A stretch of DNA of 15,683 bases from contig SXOM01000445.1 of NCBI GenBank assembly GCA_005776735.1, forward strand, positions 1 to 15,683, written 5' to 3'. Numbering within the stretch: position 1 is the stretch's first letter; every line of letters begins with the position of its first letter. The notes beneath the pieces are model-generated. The model made no database searches and was not told the origin of the DNA. It worked only from the letters and a program-made list of their open reading frames with translations. A program made the position numbers and the translations under genes. The DNA is from Pseudomonadota bacterium. Lineage in GTDB: Bacteria > Myxococcota_A > UBA796 > SXON01. Below, one piece after another: positions 5,636 through 13,546 of the stretch.

Positions 5636-7260
5636 CGCCCCTGCCGGACCTTGTAGTCGAGCACCAGGCAGGTGACGGGGTCGACGTTGCGGCCGAAGGT
5701 GGCCTCGACCGCGTCCGGCCGCTCCAACGCCAACATGCACGGCAGACCCACGGCGCGCGCGATGACCTCGGCGCTGCGTTGGAGGATGGGGTCCTTGGTC
5801 GGCTCCTCCTCGAGCGGGGTGACCATTCCGTTGCGGAAGTCGAGCCGCGGGCTGTCGTTCTCCTCGTAGCGGTTGCCCGGCGCGTCGGCCGCGTAGAGCT
5901 TCACGATGCGGGCGATCGGCGCTTCGTTCTGGCTGGTCTCGGGAACGGCGTTGGCGCGGGAGCCGAAGTGCCGCTCGAACGCGTCGAGCGTCTTGGACTG
6001 CTTGCTGCGGGCGTCCTCGCCCGTCTGGTAGAGGCAGAACTCGCGGCCCGATGCGAGCTGGGCCTGCTCGATCGCGAGGGTCGGGTCGGGCGCCGGCTGG
6101 CCGGCCGCGAGCGCGGCGTCGGTGATGAGCTTCATCCGGCCGGGCTCGTCGTCGGTGAAGCCCACCGTCTCGTCGCCGCGGAACGCATCGACGAAGACCG
6201 GGTCGAGGCCCAAGGACCACGCCTGGCGGTAGCTCAGGCGCGCCGGACCGCGGACGCAGATGCGCTGGTTGAGCACGTCGGTCTGCACGTTCCAGTCTTC
6301 GCGCGTACGCTTCGGGATGGCCGCGGCGAAGGGGAGCAACAGCTTGGTGGCGGGATCGAACGCATCGGAGCCGCCGATCGCCTCGCGCCAGCGGATCCAC
6401 TCGGCGCGCGCTTCGCCGCTGTCCTGGAGCAACCACTGGTAGTTGTCGCGGCTCGCGAAGAGGGTGCGCAGCTTCTTGACGACCTCGCCCGCGAAGTCGC
6501 CCTGGTTCTCCAACGCGGAGCCGAGCGCGGCGCTGGACGCGAGCTCGCCCACCAACTGCGTGGGCGTGCGGCTGGCGAGGCCGCCGCCGGAGGAGGAGAA
6601 GCCCTCGCGCGCTTTGCACTCGTCGAGCTCGTCGGCGGCGACCATGGCGTCGGCCTTGAACTTGAAGGCCGCGCACGAGCTCGCGAAGGTGCCCATGTAC
6701 CCGACGGCCGCGATGGCCAGGGGGATGAGGATCCGCGGCTGGAGGAGCGCCCCGCTGGTGAGCATGTACCAGCCGCGCATCGCCATGCCGACCGGGCCCA
6801 GCGCCCACAGGCGCGCCAGGAGCAGGCGCCAGCCCTCCTGGGCGAACTTCTCCGCGGTGAGGTTGTTGCGCCGCCCCTTGGCCTTGGCGCGCTGCGCCAC
6901 GACCTCCGGGGGGAGCGCCGCGAACTCGACCGTGAAGCGCGCACCCTCGGGCGAGACCAGGGCGAACCGGTCGCCCGGGCGGAGCGCCATCGGCGTTTGA
7001 AGCTGCTGCGGCCGCCGCGCGTCGCCCTTCCACGCGAAGACCGCGGCGGTGCGCTCGCTCGCAGCGAGGATGAGGCTGCCGTCGCCCTGGCGGATGAGCT
7101 TGCAGTGCTCGCGGGCCACGCCGAAGGCCTCGGGCAGCACGATGTGGCACCGGTCGCGGTCGGCGCCGAGCCGCACCTCGAGCCCTTCGAACGGGCCAAA
7201 GCGGGTTCCGCCGAACTCGGGAGACAGGACCAGGTAGAGGGCGAGATCGTCGCGGGCCAT
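5632..7260 (-). CDS. FHA-domain protein with a single transmembrane segment
   Basis: This protein has 542 residues. Residues about 7-116 look like a forkhead-associated domain that binds phosphothreonine: LEVRLGADRDRCHIVLPE (27-44), then FGVAREHCKLI (46-56) with R50 and H52 in the conserved (S/A)RxH positions, then LRPGDRFALVSPEG (93-106). A basic stretch (RAKAKGRRNN) precedes a hydrophobic span at about 177-197 (ILIPLAIAAVGYMGTFASS). The remaining 340 residues, probably outside the inner membrane, contain no fold I recognise. No signal peptide is seen, so the FHA end should be cytoplasmic. The ATG at 7260 is preferred; a GTG three codons earlier is possible, and neither has a ribosome site. 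The gene is divergent from another FHA-like membrane protein 41 bp away. Confidence 0.78.
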   Translation of the reverse strand: MARDDLALYLVLSPEFGGTRFGPFEGLEVRLGADRDRCHIVLPEAFGVAREHCKLIRQGDGSLILAASERTAAVFAWKGDARRPQQLQTPMALRPGDRFALVSPEGARFTVEFAALPPEVVAQRAKAKGRRNNLTAEKFAQEGWRLLLARLWALGPVGMAMRGWYMLTSGALLQPRILIPLAIAAVGYMGTFASSCAAFKFKADAMVAADELDECKAREGFSSSGGGLASRTPTQLVGELASSAALGSALENQGDFAGEVVKKLRTLFASRDNYQWLLQDSGEARAEWIRWREAIGGSDAFDPATKLLLPFAAAIPKRTREDWNVQTDVLNQRICVRGPARLSYRQAWSLGLDPVFVDAFRGDETVGFTDDEPGRMKLITDAALAAGQPAPDPTLAIEQAQLASGREFCLYQTGEDARSKQSKTLDAFERHFGSRANAVPETSQNEAPIARIVKLYAADAPGNRYEENDSPRLDFRNGMVTPLEEEPTKDPILQRSAEVIARAVGLPCMLALERPDAVEATFGRNVDPVTCLVLDYKVRQGR

Positions 7261-7301
7261 CGCGGGCACTGCTTAACGCCGGACGATAGGCTGTCGGCCG
7301 C

Positions 7302-8294
7302 ATGAACATCTTCCTCATCCCGTTCACGCCGTTCCGGCACACCGCCGTGGCCGCGGCGTGCGCCGGATTCTGCCTGGTCGCGTGGTGGGTCGTGCTCGCC
7401 GCGAGCTGGGCGGGCGCCCCGTGGAGCCAGGCGTGGGACGGGGCGATCTTCCTCGGTGCGCTGGCCGGGGCCGCGGGGGGCGGCTCGCTCTACGCCGAGG
7501 GTTCGTTGCGCCGCTCGCCGATGTGGAAACGGGCGGGCCTGACCGCGCTCGGCACGGCCTTGTCGGTCTTGTTCGCGCTCGGGTGGTTCTGGGCGTGGGC
7601 CGGGTTGGTGGGGCCGGCGCTCATGGGCGACGACGGGGCCGACGCCACGCTGGTGAGCCTGCGGCACCGCCTGCTCGCGTGGGTGGCGGCGGGCTTCGGC
7701 GCCGGGCTCGGGTCGATGATCCCCCGGCGCTTCCGGGGGGCGTTGTCGCACCTCTCCGGCGGCCTCGTGGCGGGCGTGGTCGGCGGGCTGACCTGGTACG
7801 TCGTCGGCTACTCGGCGTACCCGTTCGCCAAGGACCTGTTCTGGGCCGGCGCGGTCGGTGCCGTCGCGTTCGGGGGTGCGTTCGGCCTGTTCACGTGGGG
7901 CGTCCCCGACGACCTGTACGCGGGCTGGTTGCGGGTGCTCAGCGTCACGCGGCACGGGCGGCGCATCCCGATCGACGGGGCCGACGGCAAGTCGCGCGAG
8001 CGGTTCGTGGGGCACTTCCCGCGGGGCCTCGACCTGTTCCTGCCGGCCGACCAGGGCGTGATGGAGCTGCACACCAGCGTCCTGCGCACCAACGACGGCG
8101 AGTACCGGGCGCGCGGCCTGTCGTTGCAGCCCACGTTGGTCCGGCGGTTCCTGGAGCGGGTCGATCTCAGCTACGACCGGCGCCGCCCGGCGCCGCTGGA
8201 CACGCGCCTGGCCAGCGGCGACCGCCTGTTGCTGGGGCCCAAGGACCGTCAGATCGTCGTGGAGTTCCTGATGCTCCCCAAGGAGGAGCGGTGA
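7302..8294 (+). CDS. Polytopic membrane protein with C-terminal FHA-like domain
   Basis: This 330-residue protein has six likely membrane spans (about 13-35, 47-64, 78-104, 124-140, 151-170, 178-199), rich in Gly, Ala and Trp. Residues 210-326 form a soluble domain with the rhythm of an FHA fold: LRVLSV, ERFVGHFPRGLDLFLP in place of the usual GR/SxxH region, then VDLSYDRRRPAPLDTRLASGDRLLLG and IVVEFLML. The phospho-binding arginine/serine are not clearly kept, so it may be a degenerate FHA used for protein contact. The start is the first ATG after the divergent FHA gene. Its stop overlaps the VWA lipoprotein start as GTGA, implying the two products act together at the inner membrane. Confidence 0.75.
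   Translation: MNIFLIPFTPFRHTAVAAACAGFCLVAWWVVLAASWAGAPWSQAWDGAIFLGALAGAAGGGSLYAEGSLRRSPMWKRAGLTALGTALSVLFALGWFWAWAGLVGPALMGDDGADATLVSLRHRLLAWVAAGFGAGLGSMIPRRFRGALSHLSGGLVAGVVGGLTWYVVGYSAYPFAKDLFWAGAVGAVAFGGAFGLFTWGVPDDLYAGWLRVLSVTRHGRRIPIDGADGKSRERFVGHFPRGLDLFLPADQGVMELHTSVLRTNDGEYRARGLSLQPTLVRRFLERVDLSYDRRRPAPLDTRLASGDRLLLGPKDRQIVVEFLMLPKEER
8280..8286 (+). promoter_or_regulatory. Strong ribosome binding site fixing the VWA gene start
   Basis: AAGGAGG lies 4 bases before GTG 8291, inside the last codons of the upstream gene. It decides for 8291 over the much earlier in-frame starts, which run over the previous gene. Confidence 0.8.
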
Positions 8295-9730
8295 GCGTGC
8301 TCGGCGCCCTCCTCCTGGTGGTCCTCGGCGGCTGCGCCGAGGACGAGTTCACCGCGATCGGCGGTACCACCATCCGCGTCGGCACGCCGGTCACCAAGGG
8401 GCAGTCGGGCCCCTTCGCGTTGCGCATCTTCGACTCCGAGGAGGACTGCCAGAAGGCCGACTCCATCAGCGACGCGGAGCGCGAGTTCTGCAAACCGTTC
8501 GTGGACCGCGCCACCGGCACGGTGCGCCTCGCCTTCCAGCTCGTCGTCGACGGCTCGGCTTCGCCGATGACCTTGCGCCCCGACGCCATCGAGGTGCTGC
8601 ACGACGGCCACAACCCGGCCAACGCCGACGACTCGCGGGTGTCGATCATCCCGCACCAGCCTTCCGCGACCGGCAACCTCTTCGTCCTGTTGATCGACGG
8701 CTCGGGCTCGATGAGCGTGGTCGACACCGACGACGGCAAGACCCGGATGGACAAGCTGCGCAGTGCACTCTTGCGCAAGGACGTCGTGGCGTCGTTCTTC
8801 GGCGGCGAGGGGGGCGCGCGTGGCGAGGTCTCGCCTCTGGTCTTCCGGGGCAGCGGCCTGCCCGAGCCCCTCGGCGGCAAGTGGGTGGTGTCCGACCCCA
8901 CCGAGTACATCCGCCTGATGCGCGACGAGCTGCAGGTCGGCGCGGGCTACACCTACCTGTACCAGGCCGTCAACTACGGCACGATGGGCCTGGCGGAGCG
9001 CCCCGAGATCAAGACGGCGGTGCAGACGCGCGGACTCGCGCCCACGATCATCGCCCTCACCGACGGGTTCAACAACGAACGCAACTCCGACACCTGCGGC
9101 GACAACGCGCCCCGCCTGCAGTCGTTGTTGGAGTCGCTGCAGTCGGTACGGCTCGGCAAGGGCGTCCAGGGCTACCAACCGGACGTCTACACCGTGGGCC
9201 TCGGCCGGCGCGCGTGGAAGTCCTTCAAGGTCCCGTCGGGCACCAACGTGTCGGCGGGCCAGCTCTGCAAGGCGTGGGCGCCGCAGCCGATCGACGGCGG
9301 GGTGGAGCTCAACGGCGTCGACAACGCCGCGCTGGCCTGGATCGCGAAGGTCGGCAACGGCGACAGCTTCGTCCGGAAGGACGCCGACGGCCTCGCCGAG
9401 GCGTTCAAGGCCGCGGCCCAGAAGCGCTACATGTGGTTCGAGGCCCGCTACCGCACCGACCCCTTTCACCTGCGGCGGGGGTTCGACGTCACGATCCGCC
9501 TGTCGCAGCCCTACCAGGTCGAGGCGACGGTGCCCGTGCACCCCAACGCCTGGATCGACGGCCCCCCGGGGGTCCCCGGGGCCGACGGTTGGCCGGTGGC
9601 GGCGTCCTTCCGCGCCTCGCTCGTGGTCTTCATGTCGCTGATGTCGCTGTTGTTGGCGTGGAACTACCTGCCCGCCTCGTTCTTCAACATGCGCCGGGCG
9701 CTCTTCGGCATCTTGTGGGCGCGGCGGTAG
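8291..9730 (+). CDS. VWA-domain lipoprotein with C-terminal membrane anchor
   Basis: This 479-residue protein starts with a lipoprotein signal (LGALLLVVLGGC, cysteine 15). After an N-terminal beta region, residues about 128-360 form a von Willebrand A domain with a full metal-ion site: DGSGS (136-140), T221 and D258 in IIALTDGF. A hydrophobic span near 438-458 (SLVVFMSLMSLLLAW) is followed by a short basic tail, so the protein could be held at both ends or only by the tail. VWA domains of this type bind protein partners or act as sensors on the cell envelope. GTGA overlap with the preceding FHA-like membrane protein suggests one complex. It is not the cytoplasmic chaperone type (no MoxR partner here). 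Confidence 0.88.
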   Translation: MSVLGALLLVVLGGCAEDEFTAIGGTTIRVGTPVTKGQSGPFALRIFDSEEDCQKADSISDAEREFCKPFVDRATGTVRLAFQLVVDGSASPMTLRPDAIEVLHDGHNPANADDSRVSIIPHQPSATGNLFVLLIDGSGSMSVVDTDDGKTRMDKLRSALLRKDVVASFFGGEGGARGEVSPLVFRGSGLPEPLGGKWVVSDPTEYIRLMRDELQVGAGYTYLYQAVNYGTMGLAERPEIKTAVQTRGLAPTIIALTDGFNNERNSDTCGDNAPRLQSLLESLQSVRLGKGVQGYQPDVYTVGLGRRAWKSFKVPSGTNVSAGQLCKAWAPQPIDGGVELNGVDNAALAWIAKVGNGDSFVRKDADGLAEAFKAAAQKRYMWFEARYRTDPFHLRRGFDVTIRLSQPYQVEATVPVHPNAWIDGPPGVPGADGWPVAASFRASLVVFMSLMSLLLAWNYLPASFFNMRRALFGILWARR

Positions 9731-9742
9731 GCCCGTCCTGAA

Positions 9743-9767
9743 GCGCGCCGAGGCGGGGCCGCCGCGC
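9743..9767. terminator. GC hairpin between convergent genes
   Basis: GGCGG-GG-CCGCC (9752-9763) is extended by outer GCGC arms (9743-9746 and 9764-9767). It sits between the ends of the VWA gene and the FG-GAP gene. There is no T run on either strand, so intrinsic termination is uncertain; it may slow polymerase from both sides. Confidence 0.4.
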
Positions 9768-9768
9768 A

Positions 9769-11616
9769 CTACTGCGGGCGACAGGCGTCGGGTACCGGCA
9801 AGGTGACGGCGTCGTTGGTGGGGTCGACGTCACCGAGCACGCGTACGCCGCGTTCGTCGACGTCCACCACCGCCTCGACGGTGGCGGCGTCGGGCGCCGC
9901 GAAGGTGAGCGCGACCATGCGGGTCTGCCCGACCGGGACCGACACCCGCTCGGTGGTGAGGATGACGCCGTCGGCGCGGATCGACACCGGGGTGCGCACG
10001 ATCGGGAGCCGCCCTCGGTTGGCGACCTCGAGGTAGACGGTCCAGCCTGCCGCGTCGCAGTCATCCTCGCAGGTGTCGACCACCGCCAACGAGGCGTCGA
10101 CGCAGCCGGCGGGCGAGCCGGCGAGGGTGCCCCGGAAGGTGTTGCCGGTGAGGTAGTTGGGGACGAACTCGCGGGGGTGCCGGCCGAACGCATCGGCCAT
10201 GCCGTCGGTGTAGCCGAACTGCGTCCACGAGGGCGCGCCCGCTCCCCAGCCCGGGGCGCTCCACACGCGGAGGGTGGGGCCGGCCGTCTGCCCGTTGTCG
10301 ACACACCGGGTGTCGAGGAGGTCGGTCACGCCGTCGCCGTCCACGTCGACCACAACGAGGTTTTCAAGTTTTGTCCCAGATTTTATCCATTCTTCGCCGT
10401 AGGCCGGAAGGTACACCCACCGGGTGCCGGCACCGTCCCAGATGTACAGAAAGTGCTCCCCGCGGAAGATGATGTCGAGGCGTCCGTCCGCGTTGAGGTC
10501 GACGAGGGTGGCCGACGCCCGGCCGCTGACATCGTCCGTGGGGGCGCTCCAGAGCAGTGTGCCCAGGTGGTCGTAGACGAAGAGCGTCTCGGCGGCGGCC
10601 ACCACGACGTTGGGGTAGCCGTCGCCGTCGACATCGCCGACGGCGGGGGCGGACGGGCGCGCGTTCTGCCAGGTGCTCAACTCCCACGGACCCCACACCG
10701 TGTTGCCATGCGCATCGAGGGCGGCCACCTCCCGCACCAGCGAGGCCACCACCTCCGGCGACCCGTCCAGGTCCAGGTCCGCCACCGCGGTGAAGGCGTC
10801 GCTGAGGTCGGACTCCCACACCCTCGTCCCGTCGACCTCGTGGGCAGTGTTCCCGGCCACCGCCTCGGGCCGACCATCGCCGGTCACGTCGGCAACCGTC
10901 GCGGCGCTCCAATCGGACGAGCTGCCGATCCCGCCATCGCCGGTGCCGAGGAGGTTGCCGCCGAGGTCGTACACCTCGCGCCCGACCACGATCTCGGGGA
11001 CCCCGTCGCCGTCGAGGTCCCCAACCCCCGGGGCACCGTCGACCTCGTAGTCCAGGTCATTCTTCTCGGTCTCCCAACGCCACTCCCCGGTCGTGGCGTC
11101 GAGGGACTGGATCCACTCGGAGCTGTTCACGTACAACTCGGCGACACCGTCGCCGTCGGCATCGGCGAGCGCCAGCCCGGTGACGGTCCCACCGCCGCGC
11201 ACCCGCCAACGCTCCACACCGTCGCCGGAGACCGCGACGTAGTTCCCATTCACGACGAGAAAGACCGTCGCCAGGTCGGCGAGCGTGAGCTCGCCGTCAC
11301 CGTCGGTGTCGATGACCCGCGCCACGGCGGGGGGACCACAGAAGCCACTGCCCCCCTCCGTAGGCAACTCCCACTTGACGGTCGGAGTGTCGATGGGGCG
11401 CGGCGGGGGTGGTTCGCACGCGTCGGCGGTCGAGACCCCCCGCGGGACCCAACTCGGCGCCCGGCAGGCTTGACTGTCAGGGGGCGCCACGCCCTGGGCG
11501 GGCGCGGGCGCCGAGTCCGACGGGCCGACGCGGGGGCCGACGCCGTACTCGGAGCAGGCGAACAGGACTAGAGCAACTCCCAGCAGCTGGCACCTCCGTC
11601 CTCGAAGTGTACGCAC
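9769..11616 (-). CDS. FG-GAP/VCBS-repeat lipoprotein with calcium motifs
   Basis: This 615-residue protein is probably a surface or periplasmic beta-propeller. A basic N-terminus and hydrophobic run end in LVLFAC (cysteine 21). Eight aspartate-rich loops follow, such as DTDGDGE (103), DADGDGVAE, DLDGDGVPE, DVTGDGRPE, DVDGDGYPN, DLNADGRLD and DVDGDGVTD. Each is followed by a hydrophobic strand, the FG-GAP/integrin-alpha pattern. Residues about 500-610 look like an Ig-like CARDB adhesion domain (LEVANRGRLP ... VSVPVGQTRMVALTF). The GTG at 11616 gives a good lipoprotein signal but overlaps the previous gene by 49 nt and lacks a ribosome site. A CTG near 11591 preceded by GGAGG is another possible start. 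A short AT-rich patch lies at 10360-10397. Confidence 0.88.
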   Translation of the reverse strand: MRTLRGRRCQLLGVALVLFACSEYGVGPRVGPSDSAPAPAQGVAPPDSQACRAPSWVPRGVSTADACEPPPPRPIDTPTVKWELPTEGGSGFCGPPAVARVIDTDGDGELTLADLATVFLVVNGNYVAVSGDGVERWRVRGGGTVTGLALADADGDGVAELYVNSSEWIQSLDATTGEWRWETEKNDLDYEVDGAPGVGDLDGDGVPEIVVGREVYDLGGNLLGTGDGGIGSSSDWSAATVADVTGDGRPEAVAGNTAHEVDGTRVWESDLSDAFTAVADLDLDGSPEVVASLVREVAALDAHGNTVWGPWELSTWQNARPSAPAVGDVDGDGYPNVVVAAAETLFVYDHLGTLLWSAPTDDVSGRASATLVDLNADGRLDIIFRGEHFLYIWDGAGTRWVYLPAYGEEWIKSGTKLENLVVVDVDGDGVTDLLDTRCVDNGQTAGPTLRVWSAPGWGAGAPSWTQFGYTDGMADAFGRHPREFVPNYLTGNTFRGTLAGSPAGCVDASLAVVDTCEDDCDAAGWTVYLEVANRGRLPIVRTPVSIRADGVILTTERVSVPVGQTRMVALTFAAPDAATVEAVVDVDERGVRVLGDVDPTNDAVTLPVPDACRPQ

Positions 11617-13007
11617 GCGACGCCCAGGCGCTCGTAGTCGACGTTGCGCAACAGCCAACGGGACGGTGCACCGGGCCGGATCCTCTCGTGGGCCACCCGG
11701 AGGTTGCCGAACGAGGTCATGTTCTTCGCCGTTAGCCGGAAGTTGCGCGTGACCGTGTTGGTGCCACTCGGGCCCACCCAGGTGAGGGTCTGCTCCACCC
11801 GCGCCGCCCGGATCAGGCCGCGCCAGATCTCCTCGTACGCCTCGTCCGTGTCGAAACTCCCCGATTGCACATCACCGGGGAGGCAGACACAACCTTCGAC
11901 GTACGTGACGAACGAGAGGTAGGCGCTCATCTCGTCGTCGTCCGCCGTGGGGTGCGAAAACGCCAAGGGGGTGGGGTTGTGCTGGTTCGGGTGGTTCACC
12001 AGGTCCTCGTAGGAGTCGTCGTAGCTCGCCGCGTTCGGCATGTCCGCCGCCGAGCAGGTGTAGGTCTTGACTCCCTGCCACGCCACCTCGCCGGGTCCGA
12101 CCTGGTCGGCGGTGACCACCGTGATCTTGTACTCCACCTTGTTGAAGAACGACAGCCAGACCCGGGCGAGCGCCCCCTTGGCCGCCTCGCCCACGTTGTT
12201 GTCCCACTCGCCGACCTGGTCGAGGTCCGACGCGTTCCACGGCGCGCCGCTGGACTGCACGAAGTAGGAACAGTGGTTGAGCATGCCAAGGTACACGCGG
12301 GCGCGCACGATCGTGTAGTCTCCGGACGCGACGTACATCCGCGACGACGTCTTGCACACGGCGTACGGCACGACGCCGGACACGAGGTACGGCGGGTGGA
12401 GCTCGTCCGTCGCCGCCGGGTTGAGCACGGGATTGCAGGCGCTCTCCGACGAGACGTAGGGCCGCATGTACAACCACGAAATCTGCGTGTGGCAGAAGCC
12501 CTCATTAACCCTCAGGTCGAACGGCATGGTGGGCCAGTCGGCCCGTAAGCCGCTGGGGGCCACGGTGTACGCGTCGGTCAGGTGTGCATGGAGCGCGTCG
12601 GTCCGCCACCCCGAACCAATGGAAGTGTCGGGGGTCAGAACCCCGGACCCGCCGCTCCACGCGCCGAACGACAGGTCGTACCCCACCCAGTCTCCACGGC
12701 GCAGGTCCGGGGAGTTCGCAGGGACTTCCGCAAGTGTGTACCTTCCGAAATAGTCCACAGGGTCGATGGTCTCCGACGGGTAGACCGTGATCGTGTCGCA
12801 GGCCACGGGGACTACGGGGATCACCATGTCCCGCGGCACGATCGTGTGTTGGGTAAGACCGCCTCCCCCCGTTCCACGGGGGGACGACGCCAACCCGCCC
12901 TCACACGGCGCGCCGGCGGTCCCACATCCACACCCGCACCCCCCCACGTTGGTGGGGCCCTTCACCACGGCGCGACTCCAGTCGACCGGTTTGAACTGTG
13001 ACCACAT
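11568..13007 (-). CDS. Unrecognised 479-residue protein with N-terminal CxCxC cluster
   Basis: I do not recognise this family. The ATG at 13007 has GGAGG four bases upstream, which fixes the start well. The first 18 residues (MWSQFKPVDWSRAVVKGP) carry no signal peptide. Then comes GGCGCGCGTAGAPC (22-35), followed by a Gly-rich linker. About ten more cysteines are scattered through the body, including EGCVCLPGD. The remainder is rich in aromatic and polar residues, like a beta-rich extracellular or structural protein. Fourteen cysteines in a protein without an export signal is odd: metal binding or export by a non-Sec route are possible. It lies 23 bp after the 143-residue gene and overlaps the FG-GAP lipoprotein gene, so it belongs to that operon. 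Confidence 0.8.
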   Translation of the reverse strand: MWSQFKPVDWSRAVVKGPTNVGGCGCGCGTAGAPCEGGLASSPRGTGGGGLTQHTIVPRDMVIPVVPVACDTITVYPSETIDPVDYFGRYTLAEVPANSPDLRRGDWVGYDLSFGAWSGGSGVLTPDTSIGSGWRTDALHAHLTDAYTVAPSGLRADWPTMPFDLRVNEGFCHTQISWLYMRPYVSSESACNPVLNPAATDELHPPYLVSGVVPYAVCKTSSRMYVASGDYTIVRARVYLGMLNHCSYFVQSSGAPWNASDLDQVGEWDNNVGEAAKGALARVWLSFFNKVEYKITVVTADQVGPGEVAWQGVKTYTCSAADMPNAASYDDSYEDLVNHPNQHNPTPLAFSHPTADDDEMSAYLSFVTYVEGCVCLPGDVQSGSFDTDEAYEEIWRGLIRAARVEQTLTWVGPSGTNTVTRNFRLTAKNMTSFGNLRVAHERIRPGAPSRWLLRNVDYERLGVACVHFEDGGASCWELL

Positions 13008-13030
13008 GCGACCTCCGGACGGGCAAGCGG

Positions 13031-13462
13031 TCAGGTGAGGAGGGTGACGATGAGCATCGCGCTGATCCGCGCGTTCTTCACGCCCGTGATGTTCAGCTTG
13101 TTGCGCCACACGGCCTGCAGGCGTGCTTCGGGCAGGAAGTTGCCCAGCGTGGCGTAGTCCGCGCTCCGGCTGCCGCCCGTCGGGGTGGCATCGAACCAGG
13201 CGCTGGCGATGTTGAAGGGCGAACCCGGCACCTCGTGGTTTCGGTCGAAGCCAGGGATGAACGCCACGTTGAACTCGAAGTCCGTCGCGGCGACCTCCGT
13301 CACGAGGCCGTACAGCGCCAGCGAGGCCGCCTTGGGCAGAATGCCACGAATCTGAGGCACCTCGAGGTTCAGGATGGTGACACCCTCCGACGTGCCGAGG
13401 GTCGTCACCGGCATGTCCTTGAAAAGTTCGACGAGAAGGACTTTCGGCATTCCACTGGCCAT
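13031..13462 (-). CDS. Unrecognised 143-residue protein, probably beta-rich
   Basis: I do not recognise this family. The ATG at 13462 follows GGAG six bases upstream; an ORF extension to 13504 is unlikely. There is no signal peptide or membrane span. Alternating hydrophobic stretches (PKVLLVELF, VTILNLEVP, ASLALYGLVTEVA, FEFNVAFIP) and the C-terminal KNARISAMLIVTLLT suggest a compact beta sandwich. Such small, soluble, strand-rich proteins can be repeated structural subunits, but this is speculation. It sits between the helical protein (84 bp upstream) and the CxCxC protein (23 bp downstream) on the same strand. Confidence 0.78.
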   Translation of the reverse strand: MASGMPKVLLVELFKDMPVTTLGTSEGVTILNLEVPQIRGILPKAASLALYGLVTEVAATDFEFNVAFIPGFDRNHEVPGSPFNIASAWFDATPTGGSRSADYATLGNFLPEARLQAVWRNKLNITGVKNARISAMLIVTLLT

Positions 13463-13546
13463 GGTTGACTCCGGGTTGAAACGAGCAACTGCCCGCCCTG
13501 GCACTGTAGCCCCACGGACCCGGGATCGATCGCTTCCACAGCGTCT

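Noticed and set aside
7261..7301. Divergent promoters between the FHA and FHA-like genes
   Set aside because: A TAGGCT resembles a -10 for the plus gene, but no acceptable -35 is found at 16-18 bases on either strand, so I do not call a promoter.
5611..7305. 564-residue plus-strand ORF opposite the FHA gene
   Set aside because: Its Glu/Arg/Ala/Leu-rich translation is the mirror of the FHA coding frame, whose domains are recognisable on the minus strand.
6234..8072. 612-residue minus-strand ORF
   Set aside because: It covers parts of two real divergent genes and their start sites; its composition (Arg/Pro/Ser-rich) is that of an antisense frame.
8249..9769. 506-residue minus-strand ORF opposite the VWA gene
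   Set aside because: Mirror frame of a gene with a lipobox, complete metal site and strong ribosome site.
10177..11571. 464-residue plus-strand ORF opposite the FG-GAP gene
   Set aside because: Its repeated VAVxVxxxxxG pattern is the reverse complement of the DxDGDG repeats, not a domain of its own.
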